From the NCBI GenBank assembly GCA_964436815.1, contig CAYTER010000004.1, positions 11,209-75,208 on the forward strand: a DNA stretch of 64,000 bases, given 5' to 3'. The stretch is from UBA993 sp964436815 (lineage in GTDB: Bacteria; Bacillota; Dethiobacteria; DTU022). The position numbers and the translations under genes were made by a program. This document shows positions 42,994-52,601 of this stretch, in pieces; position 1 is the first letter of the stretch; every line of letters begins with the position of its first letter. A model generated the notes under the pieces. It was not told the origin of the DNA. It saw only the letters and a program-made list of their open reading frames with translations, and did not search any database.

Positions 42994-44790
42994 TTGTTTA
43001 ACAGCCTCCAGTGGAAAATTATATTTGTTTTTCTAATGCTTATTCTTTTCTCTCTGCAGTTAATCAGCGTCTATCTCGTTCAATCACTGGAGCAGTATTA
43101 CCTAAGAAATTATAAAGAGGGACTTGAAAATCAGGCCCGCCTGCTTTCTGTATTCATGCAACCGACCCTCGGAGACGGGCAGAGCTGGGCAGAGGATACT
43201 GTCCGCCTGGCCCGTGAGTTCAGGGACCTCTATACGATCGAGATCATTATTCTGGATAGCTATGCCCATATTGTCGGTACATCCGGCAGCCAGGCGCTGA
43301 TTGGGCGCCGCCTGATCAGGGATGAAATTACCCGGGCTCTGACGGGTCATACCAGTGACGTAATCCGTTTCGATCCGAACAGTCAGGAGAGGCGCTATTA
43401 CCTGGCCTACCCGGTAATAAGCGGTCAGAGCACAATTGGAGTGATTTATCTCAGCGGTTCTCTACAAGCTGTTGATAATACCCTTAATGAAGTAAAGACT
43501 ATCCTGCTAACCGGAGTACTTCTGGCCTTGCTGATCTGCCTCATTCTTGGGGTTATATTAACCAGAACGATTACCACACCGATAAAAGCTGTTACTGATC
43601 AAGCCAATTTAATGGCCGGCGGAGATTTTACCCGCAAGATAAAAGTTCAGACTGCTGACGAAATCGGTCAGCTGGGCGAAACTTTCAATTACCTGGCTGA
43701 ACAGCTTAGTCAGACGATTGACGATATATCTTCAGAGAAAAGCAAAGTCGAAGCGATTATCAATAATATGTCTGATGGCATCATTGCTCTCGACGAAAAA
43801 GGCCACGTGATCCAGATCAACCCTTCAGCCCGCAACCTGATCCGGGCTATGGAATTCAATGTTCCGGTAATGGGGCGCTCAGGATTTCATCTCCTGCGCA
43901 GCCTGATTGGTTCTGAAACACTGCGTCATTTTATCCGCAGCCAGGAACCGCTCATGGCGGAGATATCGGGCCTGGGAGTGAATTATACGGTCCAGACAAA
44001 GATAGCGCCTTTTAAAATCGAAAAAGGCAAACTCAACGGGACGCTCATTGTTTTGCATGATATAACCCGGGAGAGGGAATTTACCCGTCTACAGGAAGAG
44101 TTTGTCGCCGATGTTTCTCATGAACTGAGGACACCACTCTCAACGGTTAAAAGCTATGTTGAAACGCTTTTAGATGGCGCTGTAGATGATCCAAAGGTTA
44201 GGACTCATTTTCTTCAGGTTTTGTCGGCGGAAACCGATCGGATGGTGGCGCTGGTAAAAGATTTACTGACTCTTTCACAGATGGATTCCGGAAAGGTTTA
44301 CTGGCAGAAGACCGCTATCGACCTGGAAGAGTTGGCCAGGGAAGCAGCTGATAACCTTAAGCACAAGCTCAATTCCAATCTGCCATCGATAGAGGTTGAC
44401 TGTGAACTTGGTGAACGCCTGGTGTACGTGGACCGGGATAAAATGATGCGTGTGTTTTCCAACCTGTTAATCAACGCTGCCAAATATACGGGCAAAGACG
44501 GGGCTATTAAGGTTATGGTATCGGAGGATCTGGGTGTTATCAGAGTTTGTGTTTCCGATACAGGTACAGGTATACCCGAACAGGATCTGCCCCGAATCTT
44601 CGAGCGGTTTTACCGGGTTGAAAAAACGCGCAGCCGCGATTACGGCGGGACCGGGTTGGGTTTATCTATAGCCCGTAAGGTAATCGAGGGGCATGGTGGG
44701 AAAATATGGGTGGAAAGTACTCCCGGCAGAGGTACATCTGTCTTTTTCACGATACCGGATAATTATGAAGGGGAGGCGGGTAGTTTATGA
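42994..44790 (+). CDS. walK: Sensor histidine kinase WalK (YycG)
   Basis: Membrane kinase of the WalRK system. The TTG at 42994 just after GGAGGT gives 598 residues; a GTG at 42964 would overlap walR. Two transmembrane segments (about 8-29 and 170-190) frame an extracytoplasmic domain; then HAMP, a PAS domain (about 240-350), the H-box VSHELRTPLSTVKSYVETLL with the phosphorylated His, and ATPase N, G1, F and G2 boxes (NLLINAAKYTG, DTGTGIP, GGTGLGLSIARK). Confidence 0.95.
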   Translation: MFNSLQWKIIFVFLMLILFSLQLISVYLVQSLEQYYLRNYKEGLENQARLLSVFMQPTLGDGQSWAEDTVRLAREFRDLYTIEIIILDSYAHIVGTSGSQALIGRRLIRDEITRALTGHTSDVIRFDPNSQERRYYLAYPVISGQSTIGVIYLSGSLQAVDNTLNEVKTILLTGVLLALLICLILGVILTRTITTPIKAVTDQANLMAGGDFTRKIKVQTADEIGQLGETFNYLAEQLSQTIDDISSEKSKVEAIINNMSDGIIALDEKGHVIQINPSARNLIRAMEFNVPVMGRSGFHLLRSLIGSETLRHFIRSQEPLMAEISGLGVNYTVQTKIAPFKIEKGKLNGTLIVLHDITREREFTRLQEEFVADVSHELRTPLSTVKSYVETLLDGAVDDPKVRTHFLQVLSAETDRMVALVKDLLTLSQMDSGKVYWQKTAIDLEELAREAADNLKHKLNSNLPSIEVDCELGERLVYVDRDKMMRVFSNLLINAAKYTGKDGAIKVMVSEDLGVIRVCVSDTGTGIPEQDLPRIFERFYRVEKTRSRDYGGTGLGLSIARKVIEGHGGKIWVESTPGRGTSVFFTIPDNYEGEAGSL

Positions 44791-46136
44791 GAGAAAAAAT
44801 AAAAAGCCTGGTTCTCCTAATCTTGGTTTTCTTAAGCTTATTTTTAACCTTTCAGCTTTGGTACGGTCAACAGCCGGCAGAAGTGATCGCCGATGAAGAC
44901 ATTTATGAGCAGATTATTATTGAGCAGCCCCGCCCTCCGGAACAGATCATCTTTCCCGAAACGATAGCGATAGCAGCAGATAGCGGATATTATATCTTAC
45001 GGGAAGGCGAACAGTTTTATTACCGGCTGTGGGAAACACTACTGGCGTTGAGTAATGCTGCTGCCAGCAGCGACAATTTAGTCGAAGTTGGTAATGCTGA
45101 AGGAGCGCCGATCCTTCTTACCTGCTATTTTAAACCGTTTCTTCCGGTTGGCAGTGATCATTTTATCCTGACCGACCTTCCGGAGGGAGATATTGAAAGA
45201 CTTGAGCTAAAAACAGAAAGTGGAGCATTCTGGCTGTGGCTGATTGGAACAGATGACGAAGCAAAATTTATAACAGAACTTACTGATGAGCAATCAGCTC
45301 TTCTGGCTAATATGATCGCTGACTTTATAGCTGAAGATCATCTAATCTACAGAAGACTGAACAGCGATTTAATTTCTGCGGCTGTTGATCAGGATCTAAT
45401 CATCAACACACCCGTTTTTGTCCCCCAGGAAGAAGTTTTGTTAGCCCGATTGCCGGTACGCTCCGAGATAATTGATCGCGATCAGCTCTTAAAAACCTTT
45501 TTTGTCGATTACAGTTTAGCCAGAACGATTGAGGAAAAAGACGGAGCGGTGATCTATACTGACGGCGAAAAAGGTTTGCGCCTTACTCCAAGGGGTTTTG
45601 AGTTTTCTTTTCCCCGCCTGGAGGAAGGAGAGGCAAACCAGACTGATGTAGAGGCGCTGCACAACAGCGGTATTCTAATCAGCTACCACGGAGGCTGGCC
45701 AGCCGGCTTGCGCCTGGAGAATATCAGCCAAACGCGCCGGGGCAGGGCTGTCTCCTACAGTGTTCAATGGCGGATGTATTATCAGGGTTATCCAATTTAT
45801 GCCGGGAAGCCAATCAGGGCAATCTTTAATGATCGGGGCTTAATTCACTTCAGCCGTTTCATTTACACTATTCATTCCGCTGAACCGGATATGCTCGAAC
45901 CGCGTTCTGCTGCTGAATGGCAGGAAGCTTTAAGAGCTGCGCTCAATTATTATCACCAGGATAACAAAGCGAGAGATGACGATATTAAGCTTGAAGCTTT
46001 TAATCTCGGTTATGCTATCGTGGCAGGGGGTAATGAAATAGTGGCTGAACCGGTCTGGCATCTGCAGCTAAATGACAGTAAGATCCTGATGAAAGCTGAC
46101 AATCTTCTGCAATATAAACCGGAGGATTTACAATGA
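44787..46136 (+). CDS. yycH: WalK regulatory protein YycH
   Basis: 449 residues with one N-terminal membrane anchor (about 5-24, LVLLILVFLSLFLTFQLWYG) and a long extracytoplasmic region. Its size, topology and position directly after walK match YycH, which binds WalK and modulates its activity. The start overlaps walK by four bases, and its own end overlaps yycI by four bases. Sequence conservation in the family is low, so the call rests partly on location. Confidence 0.85.
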   Translation: MREKIKSLVLLILVFLSLFLTFQLWYGQQPAEVIADEDIYEQIIIEQPRPPEQIIFPETIAIAADSGYYILREGEQFYYRLWETLLALSNAAASSDNLVEVGNAEGAPILLTCYFKPFLPVGSDHFILTDLPEGDIERLELKTESGAFWLWLIGTDDEAKFITELTDEQSALLANMIADFIAEDHLIYRRLNSDLISAAVDQDLIINTPVFVPQEEVLLARLPVRSEIIDRDQLLKTFFVDYSLARTIEEKDGAVIYTDGEKGLRLTPRGFEFSFPRLEEGEANQTDVEALHNSGILISYHGGWPAGLRLENISQTRRGRAVSYSVQWRMYYQGYPIYAGKPIRAIFNDRGLIHFSRFIYTIHSAEPDMLEPRSAAEWQEALRAALNYYHQDNKARDDDIKLEAFNLGYAIVAGGNEIVAEPVWHLQLNDSKILMKADNLLQYKPEDLQ

Positions 46137-47020
46137 ATCTTGGCCGGGCTAAATTGATTCTGATCATCGCCTTTGCAGCCCTGAATCTTTTTCTTGGCTA
46201 CTATCTGTTTTGGCCTGATTTTGGCCGCCTGACCAGGGTGGCAATATCAGCGGAAGAGCTGAGTTTGACGGAACAACTGCTTAATGAGAATAATTATTTT
46301 CTTGAAGCGCCAATTAATAGAGCGGTTCAAACTATCGACTTCCTCACCGTGACTCCATCCCTGACAACACAGCGTGCAATTTTACTCCGTTTCTTAAGAG
46401 AGGGCGCCCGTATAAATCAGGCTGATGATGCTAATTATTATTATATAGAAGGTGAAACCGCAGTCATTCATCCCAGCGGCTTGATCCGAATTCTCTATAA
46501 TCCTCCGGTATTTATCAGCGAAAATATGCTGGCCAAAGAGTCGCGTGAAATCAGGACTTTGGTTGATAATTTTATCAATGAGCATCAGTTGAATTTTGAA
46601 GGACTGGTTTTTGATTACCTGGAAATAAAAGATGATCTCTCGCTAAATGTTTACTACTACCAGGTGATCGGAGAGGCTCCGGTATTTGCCGGACAAATCT
46701 GGGTGCAGATTATAGAAGACAGGGTCCATGCAGTTGATATATACTGGTTAGAGCCGGGAGAAAGATCGCCTGCGCGTGAAATCAGGGTTATTTCTGCAGC
46801 TGAAGCTTTAAGTAACCTGGTTTATGAACTGGGTCCGGCTAACGAACCACAGACGATCAAAAAAATCGATTTGGGTTATTATAGCGGAGAATATGATGCA
46901 GAGAAGTGGGAAATTCCGCCAGTATGGCGTATTATGATCAATGAACAACATTATTTTGTTAATGCTTTTACCGGTAACCTGGAACAAGAAATTGTGATAC
47001 CGGAACAATTACAGCAATAA
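46133..47020 (+). CDS. yycI: WalK regulatory protein YycI
   Basis: 295 residues with an N-terminal membrane segment (about 6-25, KLILIIAFAALNLFLGYYLF) and an extracytoplasmic domain containing FLTVTPSLTTQ and a C-terminal YYFVNAFTGNLE motif, the pattern of the YycI/YycH superfamily. In Bacillus YycI acts with YycH on WalK. It overlaps yycH by four bases. Promoter or terminator before murA is not visible, so murA may be read through from this operon. Confidence 0.85.
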   Translation: MNLGRAKLILIIAFAALNLFLGYYLFWPDFGRLTRVAISAEELSLTEQLLNENNYFLEAPINRAVQTIDFLTVTPSLTTQRAILLRFLREGARINQADDANYYYIEGETAVIHPSGLIRILYNPPVFISENMLAKESREIRTLVDNFINEHQLNFEGLVFDYLEIKDDLSLNVYYYQVIGEAPVFAGQIWVQIIEDRVHAVDIYWLEPGERSPAREIRVISAAEALSNLVYELGPANEPQTIKKIDLGYYSGEYDAEKWEIPPVWRIMINEQHYFVNAFTGNLEQEIVIPEQLQQ

Positions 47021-47047
47021 ATCTGGATTTGAACAGCAGTTCACATC

Positions 47048-47102
47048 CGAGGCTATCAGTAGCAGGAGGTTGTAATGGAGAGAATAATTGTCTCAGGAAA
47101 AA
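47048..47102 (+). repeat. First copy of a 55-nt duplication beside the assembly gap
   Basis: Identical base for base to 47203-47257. It contains an AGGAGG site and the first nine codons of a murA-like start (ATG at 47075). It is best read as one end of an unmerged contig overlap rather than a real second murA start. Confidence 0.9.
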
Positions 47103-47202
47103 NNNNNNNNNNNNNNNNNNNNNNNNNNNNNNNNNNNNNNNNNNNNNNNNNNNNNNNNNNNNNNNNNNNNNNNNNNNNNNNNNNNNNNNNNNNNNNNNNN
47201 NN
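47103..47202. other. Assembly gap of 100 N
   Basis: Exactly 100 unknown bases between two identical 55-nt ends, a scaffolding placeholder. Confidence 0.99.
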
Positions 47203-47257
47203 CGAGGCTATCAGTAGCAGGAGGTTGTAATGGAGAGAATAATTGTCTCAGGAAAAA
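47203..47257 (+). repeat. Second copy of the 55-nt duplication
   Basis: Identical to 47048-47102; it continues without interruption into full-length murA, so this is the copy that belongs to the gene. Confidence 0.9.
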
Positions 47258-48519
47258 CTAAACTAACAGGCTCTGTCAAAATAAGCGGCTCAAAGAACGC
47301 AGCTGTTGCCGTACTACCGGCCGCCATATTATCTTCTGATACAGTCTATATTGAAAATTTACCGGATATAACGGATGTTCGCACCCTAATCTCAATCCTG
47401 GAGTACCTGGGAGTCAAAATCCGTCGCAGGGGCAGGAATGCTATAGAATTCACCGCGGATAATCTCTCAAAAATTGCTCCGCCGTACGATCTGGTTAAAA
47501 AAATGCGCGCCTCTTACTACTTCATGGGTTCCCTCCTGGGACGTTTCGGCCGCGCTGAGGTTCCCATTCCAGGAGGCTGTGATCTCGGTCCGCGTCCCAT
47601 AGATCAGCATCTAAAGGGTTTTTCTGCGCTCGGGGCAAAAATAAATATCGAACACGGAATGATCAGCATGGTTGCAGATAAATTGGTCGGAGCCCGTATC
47701 TATTTTGACGTCGTCTCGATCGGAGCAACGATCAACCTGATGCTTGCCGCGGTGGCAGCAGAAGGAAGGACTGTTTTGGAAAATGTTGCTAAAGAGCCTG
47801 AGATAGTTGATGTGGCTAACTTTCTTAATGCCATGGGGGCATCGATCAGGGGTGCCGGGACAGACGTGATCAGGATCGAGGGTGTAAAAAAGTTTTTCGG
47901 GGTCAGGCATACAGTTATACCGGATCGCATTGAAGCAGGAACATTTATGCTCGCTGCAGCTGCGACGAGAGGAACAGTAACGGTTGATGAAGTGATCCCT
48001 AAACACCTTGAGGCCATTACGGCCAAGCTGAGAGAAACCGGAGCAGAAGTGCAGGTGGAGCCGGAAAGTATTACCGTCAGCGGGAAAGAAGAATTATGTC
48101 CTTCTGATTTAAAGACATTTCCGTACCCGGGTTTTCCAACGGATCTGCAGCCCCCGGCGATGGTATTGTTAACGGTCCCCAAAGGGCTAAGTGTAATTAC
48201 AGAAAATGTTTTTGATGGGCGTTATAACCATGTTGATGAATTAAAGCGTATGGGAGCCCACATTAAAGTAGAGGGCAGGACTGCTCTGATTGAAGGGGGC
48301 AAAGAACTGACCGGTGCGCCGGTCAGCGCTCCGGATCTGCGTTCAGGAGCGGCTCTGATGATTGCCGCTTTGATTGCCGAAGGGGAAAGCGTCATTAGTG
48401 AAGTGGAGCATATCGATCGCGGTTATGAAAATTTTGAAGAGAAGCTGATCAGTCTCGGAGCGAAAATCCGGCGTGTAAAAGTCAGGGAAACTGGCGAGAA
48501 CGCCGGTAATTCTGAATAA
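47230..48519 (+). CDS. murA: UDP-N-acetylglucosamine 1-carboxyvinyltransferase
   Basis: First committed step of peptidoglycan synthesis; transfers enolpyruvate from PEP to UDP-GlcNAc; target of fosfomycin. 429 residues with KISGSKNAAVAVLPAAIL at about 12-29, KMRASYYFMGSLLGRFG, and PIPGGCDLGPRPIDQHLKGF, whose cysteine (about residue 116) is the catalytic and fosfomycin-reactive residue. ATG at 47230 with AGGAGG upstream. It follows the wal operon across the artificial gap. Confidence 0.96.
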   Translation: MERIIVSGKTKLTGSVKISGSKNAAVAVLPAAILSSDTVYIENLPDITDVRTLISILEYLGVKIRRRGRNAIEFTADNLSKIAPPYDLVKKMRASYYFMGSLLGRFGRAEVPIPGGCDLGPRPIDQHLKGFSALGAKINIEHGMISMVADKLVGARIYFDVVSIGATINLMLAAVAAEGRTVLENVAKEPEIVDVANFLNAMGASIRGAGTDVIRIEGVKKFFGVRHTVIPDRIEAGTFMLAAAATRGTVTVDEVIPKHLEAITAKLRETGAEVQVEPESITVSGKEELCPSDLKTFPYPGFPTDLQPPAMVLLTVPKGLSVITENVFDGRYNHVDELKRMGAHIKVEGRTALIEGGKELTGAPVSAPDLRSGAALMIAALIAEGESVISEVEHIDRGYENFEEKLISLGAKIRRVKVRETGENAGNSE

Positions 48520-48597
48520 TCAGTAGTCTGTAAAAAGTTTCACAGCTTTACGGGCAGTTGCAATTGGTATAAAATGTATTTGAGGAGGGATTTCGAC

Positions 48598-49827
48598 ATG
48601 GAAAGAGATTACGATAGCCATTCCGGTAAAAACAGACGTGGCTTCTGGTCATATGTGGGTTATGTTTCCTTTGCAGTACTGGGTATTGTGCTCGGCGCAG
48701 CCTTGGTTTACTACCTTTTTGTCTTCTGTCTGGCGCCGCAGACTGCTTTAGAACCACCTGTTGCAGGTGAAGAAGCAGTTGTTAAAACACCGCCCGTCGT
48801 GGCCTCCGGGAGTTCAGGCCTGGTAGAGGTAGTAGAACGGGTTATGCCGACTGTCGTTGGTGTTAACAAACATGTTTCATTAACGCTGGATGGCAACCAG
48901 GAAATGGAAGAAATTGAATCCGGATCGGGGGTTATCATAGCTGCTGACGGTTACATAGTTACCAATCATCATGTTATTGACGGAGCAGACCGGATTTCTG
49001 TCTTGATTCCCGGTAAGGGCCGTTATGATGCCGAGCTGATCGGAGAAGATGCCCTGACTGATCTGGCTGTGCTTAAAATTGATGAAGGTGGACTTCAATA
49101 CGTGGTTTTCGGCGATTCAAGCCTAACCCGGGTGGGAGAAACTGTCCTTGCTTTCGGCAACCCGCTCGGTTATTTTCAACAATCGGTGACAGCCGGGATA
49201 ATCAGTGCCGTGGAAAGACAGGTTAGGGTGCCCGGCAGTGATTACGCTTATACTTTTTTACAAACTGACGCATTGGTTAATCCGGGCAACAGCGGAGGGC
49301 CGCTGGTAAACGTTAACGGTGAAATAATCGGGATCAACACGGCTAAGATTTCCCTGGTGGGGGTTGAAGGAATCGGCCTCTCGATCCCCAGCAATACTGT
49401 TCAACGGGTGATTAAAGATCTGGTTGAGCAGGGGAAAGTAAGGCGCCCACACTTGGGAGTTGTTATTGAAGACTGGCTTGAATATGGAGAAGAGCAGCCT
49501 GAACGCGGCGTTCTGATCCGTGATATTGCGCCGGACAGCGCCGTTGATCGGGCAGGCTTACAGCGCGGCGATATCATCGTGGCCATCAATGGTCGAGAGG
49601 TGTATTATCTGGCCTTGCTGTTTGATGTGCTGTTCTCATACTACCCGGGAGATACTGTTATCCTGGAGTTTTATCGGGACGGAGTTAAAATGGAAGCTGC
49701 CGTTACTCTCGGTGAAAGACCTGATTCACTGCCTATAGTTCAGGATGTGCCGGATCTGGAAGAAGCGGAAGATTCTGAAGAAGCTGAGCCGATCGAACCG
49801 GTAGAACCTCAGGACGATGAACAGTAA
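48598..49827 (+). CDS. Membrane-anchored HtrA/DegP-like serine protease
   Basis: Envelope quality-control protease. The ATG at 48598 with GAGGAGGG upstream gives 409 residues. One transmembrane segment (about 20-42), then a trypsin-like domain with the triad in NHHVIDGAD (His), LTDLAVLKI (Asp) and NPGNSGGPL (Ser), followed by a PDZ domain (about 290-375, with GLQRGDIIVAINGREV) and an acidic tail. HtrA-type genes are often found after yycI/walJ in Bacillota. Active-site residues are all present, so it should be active. Confidence 0.92.
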   Translation: MERDYDSHSGKNRRGFWSYVGYVSFAVLGIVLGAALVYYLFVFCLAPQTALEPPVAGEEAVVKTPPVVASGSSGLVEVVERVMPTVVGVNKHVSLTLDGNQEMEEIESGSGVIIAADGYIVTNHHVIDGADRISVLIPGKGRYDAELIGEDALTDLAVLKIDEGGLQYVVFGDSSLTRVGETVLAFGNPLGYFQQSVTAGIISAVERQVRVPGSDYAYTFLQTDALVNPGNSGGPLVNVNGEIIGINTAKISLVGVEGIGLSIPSNTVQRVIKDLVEQGKVRRPHLGVVIEDWLEYGEEQPERGVLIRDIAPDSAVDRAGLQRGDIIVAINGREVYYLALLFDVLFSYYPGDTVILEFYRDGVKMEAAVTLGERPDSLPIVQDVPDLEEAEDSEEAEPIEPVEPQDDEQ

Positions 49828-49842
49828 GGCGGAGGCCTTTAA

Positions 49843-50763
49843 TTGCAGCAGATCTTTATTTTTATTGATGGGGTAGGTCTCGGCGAATCCTTAAGCGGGA
49901 ACCCATTTTTCTCTTGCCATACTCCGGGGCTTGAATCAATCCTGGAGGGTAAGAAGTTGGTTGCCGGTACTGCCGGCTTCCAGGGCAGACAGGCTACCCT
50001 GATCGGGGTCGATGCTTCCCTTGGAGTTCCAGGTTTGCCGCAAAGCGCCACTGGCCAGGCCTCTATTTTCACGGGTATTAATGCTGCTGCGTACCTGGGA
50101 AGGCATTTAAATGGATTTCCTAACCGTAAACTTCGAGGTTTACTGGCTTTAAGGGGCCTGTATAAAAGGTTCCAGCAGAAAGGTTACCGGGTCTGTTTCG
50201 CCAATGCCTACCGTCCTCAGTTTTTTAACCTGTTGGCTGAGGGGTTGCCCGGTGACCACTATTCTTGCTCAACCCTGGCTGCATACTATGGCGGATTAAA
50301 TTTTTTTAGCTTGCCGGATATTGTAAACGGGCAATCAATCTTTATGGATATTACCAATGACTTACTTAAAAAACAGGATTTTCAAGTGCCGCTGAACACT
50401 CCTGAAGAAGGCGCAATAAAACTATTAAAGATCAGCAGGCAGTATGACTTTTGTTTATTTGAGTATTTTTTAAGCGATCTGGCCGGTCATCTGGGCGAAG
50501 AGCAACAGGTTGTAAAGGTGATTGACATTCTCGATCGGTTTATCGGTACTCTTGCCCGGGAGGTTGATCCGGCTGAGACCTTGATCATGATCGCCAGCGA
50601 TCATGGTAATCTTGAGGACAGTACTGTCAGCGATCACACCTTAAATAAAGTTCCGCTTTTGCTGATTGGCGATTCTGAACTGCGCCGGATAATCCGAGCT
50701 GATACTATGAATCTTACCGATTTGCTTGGAGCAATCGAAACCGGGCTTGCTTGGAAAGGATAA
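49843..50763 (+). CDS. Alkaline phosphatase-superfamily metalloenzyme, function unknown
   Basis: 306 residues with the metal-binding pattern of the phosphopentomutase/phosphoglyceromutase/alkaline-phosphatase superfamily. FIFIDGVGLGE at 5-15 supplies the first Asp, SATGQASIFTG near 67 the catalytic Ser/Thr region, and DLAGHLG and ASDHGNLEDS in the C-terminal half further metal ligands. It is shorter than phosphopentomutase (about 390) and lacks an obvious cap domain of that size, so the substrate is uncertain. TTG start at 49843 with GGAGG upstream. It is followed at 7 bp by an MBL-fold gene; the two may act together, but this is only inferred. Confidence 0.75.
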   Translation: MQQIFIFIDGVGLGESLSGNPFFSCHTPGLESILEGKKLVAGTAGFQGRQATLIGVDASLGVPGLPQSATGQASIFTGINAAAYLGRHLNGFPNRKLRGLLALRGLYKRFQQKGYRVCFANAYRPQFFNLLAEGLPGDHYSCSTLAAYYGGLNFFSLPDIVNGQSIFMDITNDLLKKQDFQVPLNTPEEGAIKLLKISRQYDFCLFEYFLSDLAGHLGEEQQVVKVIDILDRFIGTLAREVDPAETLIMIASDHGNLEDSTVSDHTLNKVPLLLIGDSELRRIIRADTMNLTDLLGAIETGLAWKG

Positions 50764-50769
50764 GTTTAC

Positions 50770-51396
50770 ATGATCAAGGTAGAAACGATCACAGTAAGTA
50801 TGTTTGCTACCAATTGTTACCTGGTTTCCTGTCCGGTTACCGGTGAAGCTGTCATTATCGATCCGGGTGCCGAGGGAAAGAAGATTATTGAAAAGGTAAA
50901 ACAGCTGCAACTTAAAGTTAAGCAGATTATCAATACCCATGGCCATATCGATCATATCGGCGCTAACGCCAGGCTTAAAGAAGAATTCCGCATTCCCATA
51001 ATGCTTTCAGAGAAAGATCTTGCCGTTTATAATAATCCGGGTTATGGTTTGGGTCTAGTCCTGAAAAAGCAGCCGGCACCGGATCAATTTATCTGTGAAG
51101 GTGACATCATCGAATTCGGTCAGCAGAGCTTCGGTGTGATCGAAACACCCGGGCACACCGAAGGTGGCATTTCGCTATTAAGCGAGGGGGTAGTTTTTTG
51201 CGGGGACACCCTTTTTGCCGGATCGATCGGCCGAACAGATCTGACCGGAGGTTCTTACGAAAAACTGATCCAGAGTATCAATAGCAAGCTTTTAACCCTG
51301 CCAAATGAGACCGTTGTTTATTGTGGCCACGGACCATCAACCACAATTGGATTTGAAAAACTGAGCAATCCCTTTGTTACCGGTTTTGAACCTTAA
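50770..51396 (+). CDS. MBL-fold metal-dependent hydrolase (glyoxalase II-like)
   Basis: 208 residues with the metallo-beta-lactamase metal motif THGHIDHIG (about residues 57-65), a second histidine in ETPGHTEGG, an Asp in FCGDTLF, and a final CGHG. This is the small YcbL/glyoxalase II-type group. It is too short and different at the N-terminus to be WalJ (YycJ), the MBL protein usually encoded with walRK. Substrate unknown; thioester hydrolysis is the likely chemistry from the family. Confidence 0.88.
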   Translation: MIKVETITVSMFATNCYLVSCPVTGEAVIIDPGAEGKKIIEKVKQLQLKVKQIINTHGHIDHIGANARLKEEFRIPIMLSEKDLAVYNNPGYGLGLVLKKQPAPDQFICEGDIIEFGQQSFGVIETPGHTEGGISLLSEGVVFCGDTLFAGSIGRTDLTGGSYEKLIQSINSKLLTLPNETVVYCGHGPSTTIGFEKLSNPFVTGFEP

Positions 51397-51575
51397 AAAA
51401 GATTTATATTTTTTTTAAATCAGGCAGGAAAGTTTAAGGTAAAAACGAATATAGAGCTACCGGTTCTTTTATGTTATTCTTCATAGTGCGATTTTTCATT
51501 CCTAAGAAAAGCGAAAATTGTTTAACGTAATTTATCTCCCCTCTAAATTTAATATCTCAACTTTCAAGGAGAAAA

Positions 51576-52574
51576 ATGATTAATCACTGGCTTCAATTTG
51601 TAATATGTGCAGCAGTTATTGTCTTTGCCGGTAGCAGATTAACGAGAAATGCGGCGGTTGTCGCCGATAAAACTGGAATTGGTTCAGCCTGGGTCGGAGC
51701 ATTGATGCTTCCCCTGGCGACATCGCTTCCTGAATTGGTCACCACTCTGAGGGCGGCAGCAATCCAGGCTCCTGATTTGGCGTTAGGTAATATCCTCGGC
51801 AGCTGCCTTTATAATCTGGCGCTATTAGCGGTTATTGACATGATCGAAGGTCGCGGCCCCCTGACTGCCCGCATTAATAAGGGGCATACAATAGTTGCAT
51901 CGTTAAGTATAATCACAATCTGTATTGCAGCGCTGGCCGTTATCGGGGTCTTCACCCTGCAGGCCGGCTGGGTTGGCATTGAAACAATCCTGATCGCGGT
52001 TATTTATCTGCTTGGCAGCAGGTTCATTTATCGGTATGAAAAAAAGAATATGCCTGAGGTCTTTGGCGAGGCAGAACTTGAAACCGGGACCGGGGTAAAA
52101 ACAACCACCGGAAAAGCATTGACTAATTTTGCGCTTGCAGCCGGGCTGATAGTTCTTGCCGGGATCTTTCTGACTGACGCTTCTGACCGGATTGCCATTG
52201 AAACCGGTCTGGGTCGTACTTTTGTCGGCTCAATTTTCCTGGCAGTCAGCACTTCTCTTCCGGAAACCGTAACTACGATTACTGCGGTTCGTTTAGGCTA
52301 TCTTAACATGGCTGTGGCAAATATTTTCGGGGCCAACTTCATGAATCTTTTTATTATTTTTATCGCCGATATATTCTACCGGCAGGGCCCCTTATTACAG
52401 GCAGTATCCGGACAGCATCTTCTTTCAGCAGTAATCGTGATCTTGATGAGCACAATAATCATTTTCGGTTTGACGTATCGTTCAGAAAAAACATTCACAC
52501 GGGCTGGAATAGATACCATTCTGGTCTTTGTGGCTTACCTTGTCGCATTCTATATGTTATTTAAATCAGCTTGA
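51576..52574 (+). CDS. Calcium/sodium antiporter family protein
   Basis: 332-residue membrane protein of the CaCA (cation/Ca2+ exchanger) superfamily with two homologous halves. Alpha-1 motif LATSLPELVTTLRAA then LGNILGSCLYNLALL, and alpha-2 VSTSLPETVTTITA then VANIFGANFMNLFI. About ten membrane segments. Acidic residues in both alpha repeats (the Glu of SLPE) fit ion coordination. ATG after CAAGGAG. Ion specificity not known. It stands alone after a 179-bp AT-rich gap, in which I see no certain promoter. Confidence 0.9.
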   Translation: MINHWLQFVICAAVIVFAGSRLTRNAAVVADKTGIGSAWVGALMLPLATSLPELVTTLRAAAIQAPDLALGNILGSCLYNLALLAVIDMIEGRGPLTARINKGHTIVASLSIITICIAALAVIGVFTLQAGWVGIETILIAVIYLLGSRFIYRYEKKNMPEVFGEAELETGTGVKTTTGKALTNFALAAGLIVLAGIFLTDASDRIAIETGLGRTFVGSIFLAVSTSLPETVTTITAVRLGYLNMAVANIFGANFMNLFIIFIADIFYRQGPLLQAVSGQHLLSAVIVILMSTIIIFGLTYRSEKTFTRAGIDTILVFVAYLVAFYMLFKSA

Positions 52575-52601
52575 AATTAAGGAATAGGTGGTGTGTATAA
52601 A

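Noticed and set aside
47029..47217. ORF spanning the N run
   Set aside because: It is created by translating unknown bases and a duplicated contig end.
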